The translations under genes and the position numbers were made by a program. Positions 1-5,900 of a stretch of 7,025 nt of DNA are shown one piece after another (position 1 is the first letter of the stretch; each line of letters opens with the position of its first letter). Source of the DNA: Candidatus Krumholzibacteriia bacterium (GTDB taxonomy: Bacteria > Krumholzibacteriota > Krumholzibacteriia > LZORAL124-64-63). The stretch covers positions 1 to 7,025 of the forward strand of contig JAUUYW010000175.1 of NCBI GenBank assembly GCA_030590265.1. Reading direction: 5' to 3'. A model generated the notes under the pieces. The model was not told the DNA's origin and made no database searches. It saw only the letters and a list, made by a program, of their open reading frames with translations.

Positions 1-694
1 ATTCGACCACTGGATCGGGCAAATCTTCGTGGGCCCACAACCAGCCGCCTTCAACATCGATGATGGTTAGACCGGCTCCCAGGGAGCCACTCTGGCCGCG
101 CATGGGGATGGCGCCTACTCCGAGAGGAGCGGCTGTCAGATAACCCTGGTTGGGCTCACAATCGGGGGTGTCGAGCAAGGTGTTTGGATTGTCTTTGGAG
201 TTTGCTGATTTGGCATCCTGGGTGGCAAATTCTGGAACCGCACCTGTGAAGGCATCAAATCCCAGGGCGGCGGGAACAGCCACAGGCTCCAGGAAAGCCA
301 CTTCCACCGAGGAGTCGGCATTAAGAGTGGCCACCACTTTGAGCAATTGCTCCTGAGTCAGTCCTTCAGTCCTGAATTGGAAGTATCGACTGAGAACACC
401 TTCGCTGAGGCTCTTGGAAAGCCCGGAAAAACGAGGCTGAATGAAAGCATTGGGCAGCAGATGGCCAATGGCGTCAGCCAGGTGTTGCGGTGCGCTGCCT
501 TTGTTGCCAACTGGACCACTGGTCATTTTCACAACCACCACACCGGTGGGGGCGGGAGTTTGCATCCGGGTCAAACCGGAAGCCTGGTGAAGGTCGTTGG
601 TTGCCGAGGCTAAGTTGATAGTCAGAATGAGCACCAAAACGGTCAAAAAAACAATTTTCAGGTGACGGGCGCACCCGGAAAAGCTGGGAAGCAT
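1..694 (-). CDS. Secreted subtilisin-like (S8) serine protease, N-terminal part
   Basis: This gene reads leftwards off the window, so only about 231 N-terminal residues are visible and no stop is seen. Residues 1-31 form a signal peptide: a basic n-region (Arg10, His11, Lys13), a hydrophobic core (IVFLTVLVLILTINL) and an ASA-type cleavage site, so the product is exported. Residues 50-140 resemble an inhibitor-like prosequence, with the segment LLKVVATLNADSSVEVAFLE matching the usual last strand and helix. Residues 210-226 read TIIDVEGGWLWAHEDLP, which fits the S8 catalytic-Asp region (Asp213, then the HxDL-like HEDL). The His and Ser motifs lie beyond the edge. The motif has DVE instead of the common DTG or DSG. 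I chose ATG 694 because AAGAGG lies 6 bases upstream; ATG 709 would add MKRKI but has no ribosome site. The family call is fairly secure, the substrate unknown. Confidence 0.75.
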   Translation of the reverse strand, partial: MLPSFSGCARHLKIVFLTVLVLILTINLASATNDLHQASGLTRMQTPAPTGVVVVKMTSGPVGNKGSAPQHLADAIGHLLPNAFIQPRFSGLSKSLSEGVLSRYFQFRTEGLTQEQLLKVVATLNADSSVEVAFLEPVAVPAALGFDAFTGAVPEFATQDAKSANSKDNPNTLLDTPDCEPNQGYLTAAPLGVGAIPMRGQSGSLGAGLTIIDVEGGWLWAHEDLPDPVVE

Positions 695-700
695 GATTTT

Positions 701-706
701 CCTCTT
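701..706 (-). promoter_or_regulatory. Ribosome binding site of the S8 protease gene
   Basis: AAGAGG on the minus strand ends 6 bases before ATG 694. It favours this start over the in-frame ATG at 709, within whose first codons it would otherwise lie. Confidence 0.55.
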
Positions 707-755
707 CATGATGGCGTGAAATTGGTGGCGGAAATGGAGCGACCACCTCATTATC

Positions 756-785
756 ATTATACCAAATTTTTGCCAGGTTTGTCAG
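756..785 (-). promoter_or_regulatory. Sigma-70-type extended -10 promoter for the S8 protease gene
   Basis: On the minus strand a perfect TATAAT (756-761) is preceded by TG plus one base, giving the extended -10 TGGTATAAT. CTGACA (780-785), five of six matches to the -35 consensus, lies 18 bases upstream. Transcription would start near 749, leaving a leader of about 55 bases before ATG 694. The -35 element touches the ribosome site of the divergent thioredoxin-like gene. The match is by eye. Confidence 0.7.
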
Positions 786-789
786 GAGG
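784..789 (+). promoter_or_regulatory. Ribosome binding site deciding the thioredoxin-like start
   Basis: A full AGGAGG lies 9 bases before ATG 799. It directly abuts the in-frame TTG 790, too close to serve that codon, so it decides the start in favour of ATG 799. Confidence 0.75.
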
Positions 790-798
790 TTGCAGGAA

Positions 799-1467
799 AT
801 GTTGTGTGAAGTAATGAAAAAGGTTACGCAGAACAGAAGTGCGAAAGGATCTGGAATCCTCTTGTTGGTCTTGGTTATGATGATTTTGGCCACGGTTATT
901 CAGGCAGGAACATCGTCCGATAAACCCATCAACGGAGAAGCTTCTGCTGCCCGCCGGGCCGGAATGCAGGTTTACGAATCGGATCGTGGTCGGCAGTTGT
1001 TGGGTGAGGTCATTGAAGCCGATTTCCCTCTCCTGCTGCCTGACTGGAACGAAGAAGTAGCAACTTACGAACCATCTAGCGAAGATGTGAACGCCCTGGC
1101 CCAAGTGGAGGATGATATTGAAATCATCTGCGTGCTGGGAACCTGGTGTCACGACTCCCAGCGCGAAGTTCCCCGCTTCTGGAAAATTCTCCAGGAAACC
1201 GGCAATCCGCACCTGGAACTGACCATGTTCGCGGTGGGGCGCAGCAGCGACGATTCAGCCCGGGAAATTCTGGACAACATAGGCTTTGATGTATCTTTGC
1301 GAGAAACCTACAATGTAGAGCTGGTTCCCACGTTCATTTTCATGAGTGATGGTGTGGAACTGGGTCGCATTATCGAGAGTCCTCAAACAACCCTGGAGCA
1401 GGATGCCGCCCTTATCCTGTCTGTTAATAAACCCGGAAAAATTAGCGGGAAACCAACTTGGAATTGA
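799..1467 (+). CDS. Exported thioredoxin-fold protein with monothiol CxxS motif
   Basis: The predicted product is 222 residues. Residues 1-36 look like a signal peptide or N-terminal anchor: Lys7, Lys8, Arg13 and Lys16 precede the hydrophobic run ILLLVLVMMILATVI and then QAG. The rest reads as a thioredoxin fold. GTWCHDSQREVPRF (residues 114-127) occupies the active-site position, and LVPTFIF (175-181) supplies the usual cis-proline, Pro177. The second cysteine of the classic CxxC is Ser120, leaving Cys117 alone, so ordinary disulfide exchange is unlikely; a monothiol, binding or chaperone-like role is possible. This WCxDSQREVPRF pattern resembles a thioredoxin-like family I recall in several environmental bacteria, function unknown. 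ATG 799 is chosen over TTG 790 because of the AGGAGG spacing. The aminopeptidase gene follows 52 bases later on the same strand with no terminator between, so the two are probably co-transcribed. Confidence 0.75.
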   Translation: MLCEVMKKVTQNRSAKGSGILLLVLVMMILATVIQAGTSSDKPINGEASAARRAGMQVYESDRGRQLLGEVIEADFPLLLPDWNEEVATYEPSSEDVNALAQVEDDIEIICVLGTWCHDSQREVPRFWKILQETGNPHLELTMFAVGRSSDDSAREILDNIGFDVSLRETYNVELVPTFIFMSDGVELGRIIESPQTTLEQDAALILSVNKPGKISGKPTWN

Positions 1468-1509
1468 ATCGTATGACAATGAAAAATGAACCAAAACCCA
1501 AGCCCTGAT

Positions 1510-1514
1510 GGAGG
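1510..1514 (+). promoter_or_regulatory. Ribosome binding site deciding the aminopeptidase start
   Basis: GGAGG lies 5 bases before ATG 1520. The upstream in-frame ATG 1508 overlaps this site and has no Shine-Dalgarno of its own, so ATG 1520 is preferred. Confidence 0.65.
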
Positions 1515-1519
1515 CCCCA

Positions 1520-3304
1520 ATGAACGCCCGCGAAAAGGTAACTGCTCTGCGCAAACTGATGAAAAAACACAAGGTTGATGCTTATTACGTGCCGAGCGCC
1601 GACCCTCACATGAGCGAGTACTTGCCCGAGTGCTGGAAGCACCGCGCCTGGCTCAGTGGTTTCACCGGTTCGGCCGGCGAAGTCGTCATCGGCATGAAGA
1701 AGGCAGGGCTCTGGACGGATGGTCGCTACTTTTTGCAGGGCTCCATGGAGTTGAAAGGTTCGGGTATTGACCTGATGCGCATGGGCGAACCAGGCACTCC
1801 GAGCAAGGTGCAGTGGGTGGCTTCCCAGTTGAAAAAAGGCCAGAGCCTGGGTGTGGATGCCAGCGTGATTTCCGTCACCGCCGCCCGTGAATTCGATGCC
1901 GGCCTGGCAGACCAGGGTATCAAGGTGAAATATTTTACGCCCAACCTGGTGGGTGAGTTGTGGAAGGACCGCCCGGATCCCGTTTTGGCTCCCATGGTGA
2001 ATCATCCGGTGAAGTTTTGTGGTGAAACGGTGCAGAGCAAGCTGACCAGGGTGCGCGCGGCCATGAAGGATGCCAGTGCGACGGCCCATGTGATCGCCGG
2101 TCTGGATCAGGTGGCCTGGTTGCTGAATGTGCGCAGCAAGGACATTGCTTTTACACCGGTGGTGACTGCCTATGTGGTGGTCACTTCACGGGCCGCAACC
2201 ATTTATGTGGATTCCCGCAAGGTGGGAAAAGGCATCACCAAAACCCTCAAAGGCAAAGCCACGATCAAAGTCTATGATGCTGTCTGGGATGATCTGAAAA
2301 AAATTGCCGGGCCCAAAAATGCCTGTGTCTGGATCGATGAATCGTGCACCAACCGTCGGGTGGTGGATACTTTGAAAGGAGCGTCTTTCCACTTCGCACC
2401 TTCGCCCATCACCGCCATGAAAGCTGTGAAGAATGCGGTGCAAATTGAAGGCTTCGCCGAAGCCCATCGTCGCGATGGCGTGGCCATGGTCAAGTTCCTC
2501 AAGTGGCTGGAAGCAGCGGTGCCCGCCGGCGGACAGACAGAAATCACCGCCTCGGACCGTCTGGCGGAATTCCGGGCCGAAGGAGAAGGCTTCCAGGATT
2601 TGAGTTTCGGCACCATCAGTGGTTATGGGGCCAACGGCGCCATCATTCACTACACCGCCGCGGAAGACAGCTGCGCCAAGTTGAAACCGCGGGGGCTATA
2701 CCTCATCGACAGTGGTGGGCAATATCCCGAAGGCACCACGGACATCACCCGAACCATTGCTTTGGGCAAACCCAATCGTCGGCAGGTGGAATGCTTCACC
2801 CGTGTGCTGATGGGCACAATCGATTGCACCATGATTCCATTCCCGGCCGGCACCACGGGTCAGCGTCAGGAAATGTTTGCCCGGCGCGCTTTGTGGGCCA
2901 TTGGTGAAGACTATGCCCACGGCACGGGTCATGGGGTGGGGCAGTATCTTGGAGTTCATGAAGGGCCGCACAGTTTGAAGAATATTGTGACTCCGCCGCT
3001 GTTGGAGGGGAATATTCTTTCGGTGGAGCCTGGGCACTATGAGGCAGGAAAATTTGGGATTCGCATTGAGCATCTGGCTTTTGTGGTGCGGGATGAGAAG
3101 CGCTGCACAGCGGAGAAAACCTGGTTCACCTTCCATCCGGTGACCCTGGCTCCTATTGATACCAGCCTGGTGGATAAAAAGCTGATGTCCGGGGATCAGA
3201 TTGCCTGGTTGAATAATTATCACAAGCGGGTTTTCACGGAGTTGAGCCCACGGTTGGATAAGGCGCATAAGAGCTGGTTGAAGAAGGCTACGAAGGCTAT
3301 TTAG
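1520..3304 (+). CDS. Xaa-Pro aminopeptidase (aminopeptidase P), M24 family, three-domain type
   Basis: This cytosolic metallopeptidase removes the N-terminal residue from peptides whose second residue is proline. It has 594 residues from ATG 1520, close to the three-domain (XPNPEP1-like) form and longer than the two-domain E. coli PepP type. Residues 1-140 are the first creatinase-like domain (YYVPSADPHMSEY, GFTGSAGEVV, WTDGRYFLQ). A second such domain (about 160-300) contains GLDQVAWLLNVRSKDI. The C-terminal half is the pita-bread catalytic domain. All five dinuclear-metal ligands are present: Asp397 (LIDSGGQY), Asp408 (TTDITR), His471 (HGTGHGVG), Glu503 (SVEPGH) and Glu517 (IRIEHL). The substrate-binding histidines His377 (IIHY), His467 and His480 (VHEGP) are also there, with spacing nearly identical to human XPNPEP1 as I recall it. 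No signal peptide is seen. It is probably the second gene of an operon with the upstream thioredoxin-like gene and is followed by a strong terminator. The gene looks intact. Confidence 0.95.
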   Translation: MNAREKVTALRKLMKKHKVDAYYVPSADPHMSEYLPECWKHRAWLSGFTGSAGEVVIGMKKAGLWTDGRYFLQGSMELKGSGIDLMRMGEPGTPSKVQWVASQLKKGQSLGVDASVISVTAAREFDAGLADQGIKVKYFTPNLVGELWKDRPDPVLAPMVNHPVKFCGETVQSKLTRVRAAMKDASATAHVIAGLDQVAWLLNVRSKDIAFTPVVTAYVVVTSRAATIYVDSRKVGKGITKTLKGKATIKVYDAVWDDLKKIAGPKNACVWIDESCTNRRVVDTLKGASFHFAPSPITAMKAVKNAVQIEGFAEAHRRDGVAMVKFLKWLEAAVPAGGQTEITASDRLAEFRAEGEGFQDLSFGTISGYGANGAIIHYTAAEDSCAKLKPRGLYLIDSGGQYPEGTTDITRTIALGKPNRRQVECFTRVLMGTIDCTMIPFPAGTTGQRQEMFARRALWAIGEDYAHGTGHGVGQYLGVHEGPHSLKNIVTPPLLEGNILSVEPGHYEAGKFGIRIEHLAFVVRDEKRCTAEKTWFTFHPVTLAPIDTSLVDKKLMSGDQIAWLNNYHKRVFTELSPRLDKAHKSWLKKATKAI

Positions 3305-3333
3305 CCCTTGTGATGATTGTGATGATTGAAGAA

Positions 3334-3372
3334 TGGCGGCAGGCCTTAAAACCTGTCGCCAATATTTTTTTT
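3334..3372 (+). terminator. Intrinsic (Rho-independent) terminator after the aminopeptidase gene
   Basis: A 10-base-pair stem (3334-3343 with 3352-3361, TGGCGGCAGG against CCTGTCGCCA, one G-T wobble) encloses an 8-base loop. ATA and then eight T residues (3365-3372) follow. It lies 30 bases after the aminopeptidase stop, on the right strand and in the right place to end the plus-strand operon. The T tract works in the plus direction only. Confidence 0.9.
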
Positions 3373-3386
3373 AAACAGTTTTTCGA

Positions 3387-3415
3387 CCAGGAAGTTCCCG
3401 CTGGCGGGAACCTGG
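3387..3415. repeat. GC-rich inverted repeat between convergent genes
   Basis: GTTCCCG (3394-3400) pairs perfectly with CGGGAAC (3405-3411) around a four-base loop. The outer CCAG (3387-3390) pairs with CTGG (3412-3415) across a three-base bulge. Neither strand has a T tract directly after it, so it is not a classic intrinsic terminator. It lies 21 bases past the TAA that ends the in-frame remnant of the YeiH-type gene, so it could protect or end that transcript. Confidence 0.6.
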
Positions 3416-3436
3416 AAACGCAACATGGTTTCATAT

Positions 3437-3529
3437 TTACAGATACAGAATCGCCAGCAAAGACCCACATGATACCAAAAGCCACAAAACGACCGCCTGA
3501 ATCATGGTTATCAAAACCAGAGATTTGAT
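3437..3529 (-). pseudogene. In-frame remnant of the last membrane helix of the YeiH-family gene
   Basis: Directly behind the tandem TAA TAA that ends the YeiH-type gene, the same frame stays open for 30 codons and closes with its own TAA. The segment is strongly hydrophobic and contains QAVVLWLLVS followed by GSLLAILYL, which matches the C-terminal helix I expect in this family. Without it the upstream protein lacks one membrane segment. The 13 positions linking GAGFT to this helix equal the linker length I recall in related proteins. Only the two stops and a few residues, where Gly, Arg and Pro would be expected, differ. The simplest reading is a gene decaying at its 3' end; a sequencing error or a tolerated truncation are alternatives. 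There is no start codon with a ribosome site to make it a separate gene. Confidence 0.6.
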
Positions 3530-3532
3530 TTA

Positions 3533-4381
3533 TTACCTGGTGAATCCGGCGCCCATAAAAAGCAAACTCAATACCAACCCAATTTTTGCAAGGTGCACTA
3601 AATCCGGGGTTACTTTGGCGGCAACAGGCACAAAAGTCGTGATACCCGAAGCCAAAACAAACAGCAAAATAAAATAAGGAATATTGATCCTGGCCCGGCC
3701 TTTTTGATCCTGGCCTCGGTTCATATAAGCCGACGCCCCGAGAACCATTGGAATAATCCACAACGCCCGCGCCAATTTGGTAGTGGTGGCAATCTTGAGT
3801 GCTTCTTCGCCGTAGAGAGAGGCTGCGCCCACTACGCTGCTGGTATCATGAATCCCTAGTGCCGCCCACAGGCCAAATTGTTGTTGGCTCAGGTTGAAAA
3901 AGTGTCCCAACACCGGGTAAACATACAAAGCAATGCCATTGAGAATAAAAACGATGGAAATTGAGATGACGGTTTGCTCTTGTCTGGCTCCAATGGTGGG
4001 CGACATGGCGGCGATGGCGCTACCGCCACAGATGGAAGTACCTGTGGAGATCAACATGGAGAGTTTTCCGTCCACACTCAACAAACGCCCCAGCAGCAAA
4101 CCCGCCAACAAGGCGAAAACAATGGTGGAAATGGTCAGCCAGATTCCGTCCTGGGTGTTGGCCCAAAGGGTTTGCAAATCCAGGCCAAAGCCCAAACCTA
4201 TCACACTCATTTTGAGGATGAGACCAGCCCATTTTTGGGTGAAGTTTCGAAAAGGATTGCCCAGAGTCAGGGCGAAAATCAGACCGCACAGCAGCCCGAG
4301 ACCCGCATTCAGGTGTTGGGTGAAAGTCAGGCCGACCAAGGCACTCAATATGGCCAGTCGGAAGAATTTTGAAGGGGGCAT
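3533..4381 (-). CDS. YeiH/UPF0324-family integral membrane protein, C-terminally truncated
   Basis: This is a polytopic inner-membrane protein of the YeiH/UPF0324 family, often annotated as a putative sulfate exporter; the true substrate is not established. The product has 282 residues with about nine hydrophobic segments. Family signatures are clear: STGTSICGGSAIAAMSP (residues 112-128), GIHDTSSVVGAA (176-187) and TKLARALWIIPMVLG (201-215). The start is supported by AAGGA 6 bases before ATG 4381. Family members usually have about 310-350 residues. Here the frame stops after GLVLSLLFMGAGFTR with tandem TAA TAA, just before the expected last helix, which is still encoded in frame downstream (3437-3529). 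The protein is therefore probably shortened and its activity uncertain. It is divergent from the DUF445 gene and converges on the aminopeptidase operon. No cysteine-regulator gene or sulfur-metabolism neighbour is visible to hint at a substrate. Confidence 0.85.
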   Translation of the reverse strand: MPPSKFFRLAILSALVGLTFTQHLNAGLGLLCGLIFALTLGNPFRNFTQKWAGLILKMSVIGLGFGLDLQTLWANTQDGIWLTISTIVFALLAGLLLGRLLSVDGKLSMLISTGTSICGGSAIAAMSPTIGARQEQTVISISIVFILNGIALYVYPVLGHFFNLSQQQFGLWAALGIHDTSSVVGAASLYGEEALKIATTTKLARALWIIPMVLGASAYMNRGQDQKGRARINIPYFILLFVLASGITTFVPVAAKVTPDLVHLAKIGLVLSLLFMGAGFTR

Positions 4382-4497
4382 TATCCGTCCTTGGAATAAG
4401 AAAAGACTGGTGGGAGATGCTTGCCGCCAGCCTTAGGGGAACAGCTTACACCGAACTGGTAGGTTGGCAAGTGGATGCTTCAAGATTCCGTACTTAT

Positions 4498-4512
4498 CAC
4501 CAATCATTGGTG
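4498..4512. promoter_or_regulatory. 15-base palindrome in the divergent intergenic region
   Basis: CACCAAT and ATTGGTG form a perfect inverted repeat around a central C. It lies in the 212-base gap (4382-4593) between the divergent YeiH-type and DUF445 genes, about 80 bases before the DUF445 start. This suggests an operator for a dimeric regulator. TTGGTG inside it could act as a weak -35 for the DUF445 gene, with TTAAAT (4529-4534) as a poor -10. Five T residues follow on the plus strand, so a weak hairpin is the alternative. I see nothing else definite in this gap. Confidence 0.35.
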
Positions 4513-4593
4513 TTTTTCCAATATTTCGTTAAATTCCACTGGCAATAATGAAAGCCCTCAATCCACTTCCATCATTTCAAACAGGACAAACCA

Positions 4594-5301
4594 ATGAGCA
4601 AAAGTCTGGCCACCAATCTGGTCTCCATCGCCCTGATCGTAGCGGGTTTCTATTCTCCCGTTTATGCGGTGCAAATCAAGTCCATGGGCTTTTTTGCCTT
4701 TTCCGGTGCCATCACCAACTGGTTGGCCATTTATATGCTCTTTGAAAGAGTGCCCCTGCTTTATGGCTCAGGCGTCATTCCATCACGTTTTGCAGAATTC
4801 AAAATTGGCATCAAGGATCTGGTCATGGGGCAGTTTTTCTCCGAAGAAAACATCGCCTCGTTTTTTGAATCCCATGGGGATGATGGTGGACCCGATTTGA
4901 AAAAGCTGGCCGAGTCTTTCGACAAGGATCTGCTCTTCGGGAAATTTGTGGAAGTTGTTCAGGAATCATCCTTCGGCAGCATGCTGGGCATGTTCGGCGG
5001 ACTGGAGGCCTTGGAACCTTTGCGAAAGCCTTTTACGGAAAAATTTGATGAAGCATTTGTGGAAATCGCGGAATCGGAAAATTTTCAGGCTGCCTTGGCC
5101 GGACAGATCAGTGGCTCCGCCATCGGGGATTCCATCCGGGGGCATGTGGAAGTAATAGTCGACAACCGGTTGGCTGAACTGACACCCGATCAAGTGAAGG
5201 AGATCATCCAGGAGATGATTCGCAAGCATCTGGGATGGCTGGTGGTTTGGGGTGGAGTATTTGGCGGATTGATAGGCTTGGCCATGAGTTTTGTGAGCTG
5301 A
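4594..5301 (+). CDS. DUF445-family membrane protein
   Basis: The product has 235 residues and belongs to the DUF445 family of membrane proteins, whose function is unknown. Two hydrophobic segments lie at the N-terminus (about 8-25 and 31-50). The second holds the family hallmark GAITNWLAIYMLFERVP (38-54), followed by GSGVIPSRF. A long soluble, mostly helical and acidic middle part (about 65-210) follows. The protein ends in a single glycine-rich membrane helix (GWLVVWGGVFGGLIGLAMSF, 214-233), preceded by the typical LTPDQVKEIIQEMIRKHLGWLV-type region in which helix and membrane anchor join. AGGA lies 7 bases before ATG 4594, supporting this start. The gene is alone on its strand, divergent from the YeiH-type gene, and its stop is only 6 bases from the mobA stop on the other strand. 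It looks intact; nearby genes give no clue to its job. Confidence 0.85.
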   Translation: MSKSLATNLVSIALIVAGFYSPVYAVQIKSMGFFAFSGAITNWLAIYMLFERVPLLYGSGVIPSRFAEFKIGIKDLVMGQFFSEENIASFFESHGDDGGPDLKKLAESFDKDLLFGKFVEVVQESSFGSMLGMFGGLEALEPLRKPFTEKFDEAFVEIAESENFQAALAGQISGSAIGDSIRGHVEVIVDNRLAELTPDQVKEIIQEMIRKHLGWLVVWGGVFGGLIGLAMSFVS

Positions 5302-5307
5302 GAAAAA

Positions 5308-5898
5308 TTATTTTGGAAGATCTTCAGGTCGGTTCACGTTGACCAGGGAACGCAAATCGGGATCCAGTTGGCGAAGTTTGGACTCGTTCCATTCACTCAC
5401 CGAAACTTTGTCATAGAAGGCGGGGATTCGACTGGGCCCGCCCGCCAGGGTTTGTTCCACAGCAGGCAAGCAGGATTTCGCATAAACCGCCAACAAGGGC
5501 TCAAAACCGTTTTCAGTGCGTGGCACCACAACTTCGGCGGAGTCATCAGCCAACAACCCGGTTAAAAGCGATGGTTGAAGATCGGGCATATCGCAGGCCA
5601 CTACCAGAACTCTTGGGTAGGTTGCTTCACTCAAGGCGGCATGTATTCCGGCCAGTGGTCCGCGAGCTTTCACTCGATCAGTGATGACCTTCACGCCGGT
5701 AGGGGCCAGATCTTCAGCCCACTGCAAACGGTCCGGCCTCACCACCAAAAACACCTCGGCGACCAGCGGCGCAATGCGTCCATGCACTCGCTCCACAAGG
5801 GTCTCACCAGCAAAGGGAAGGTTGGCCTTGTCCTGTCCCATGCGACGGGATTCACCCCCAATAAGAATCGCACCGGTCACCTTGCGGATGGTGGTCAT
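5308..5898 (-). CDS. mobA: Molybdenum cofactor guanylyltransferase MobA
   Basis: MobA transfers GMP from GTP to Mo-molybdopterin, forming the guanine dinucleotide cofactor used by DMSO-reductase-type enzymes; it acts in the cytosol. The product has 196 residues, the usual size. The nucleotide-binding signature GGESRRMGQDKANLPF lies at residues 14-29. KARGPLAGIHAAL (77-89) is the second conserved block. VVACDMPDL (99-107) holds the metal-binding Asp103, GFEPLLAVY (131-139) is the conserved acidic-proline block, and NVNRPEDL (187-194) is the typical C-terminal motif. The start is set by GGGAGG 6 bases before ATG 5898. The gene lies 2 bases after moaA and is almost certainly translated in coupling with it. 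It implies that the host has at least one bis-MGD molybdoenzyme, not seen here. Confidence 0.95.
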   Translation of the reverse strand: MTTIRKVTGAILIGGESRRMGQDKANLPFAGETLVERVHGRIAPLVAEVFLVVRPDRLQWAEDLAPTGVKVITDRVKARGPLAGIHAALSEATYPRVLVVACDMPDLQPSLLTGLLADDSAEVVVPRTENGFEPLLAVYAKSCLPAVEQTLAGGPSRIPAFYDKVSVSEWNESKLRQLDPDLRSLVNVNRPEDLPK

Positions 5899-5900
5899 TA

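Noticed and set aside
790..798. TTG 790 as the thioredoxin-like start
   Set aside because: AGGAGG directly abuts it with no spacer; ATG 799 has a good 9-base spacing.
474..893. Minus-strand open frame of 139 codons across the divergent region
   Set aside because: It crosses the protease promoter and start in the wrong frame and overlaps the thioredoxin-like gene. The protease frame has a signal peptide and family motifs, so this is a shadow.
1442..2089. Minus-strand open frame of 215 codons
   Set aside because: It lies antisense to the well-supported aminopeptidase gene, is rich in His and Gln as expected of a shadow, and shows no family motif.
3310..3327. Two tandem copies of GTGATGATT
   Set aside because: Only two short copies in a non-coding leader to the terminator; probably chance or slippage, with no sign of an array.
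3387..3415. Hairpin as an intrinsic terminator for the YeiH-type gene
   Set aside because: On the minus strand it is followed by TCGAAAAAC rather than a T tract, so it does not fit a Rho-independent terminator.
3310..3528. Plus-strand open frame of 72 codons after the aminopeptidase gene
   Set aside because: It runs straight through the intrinsic terminator and the GC-rich hairpin, has no ribosome site, and its composition looks non-coding. The opposite strand explains part of it as the YeiH remnant.
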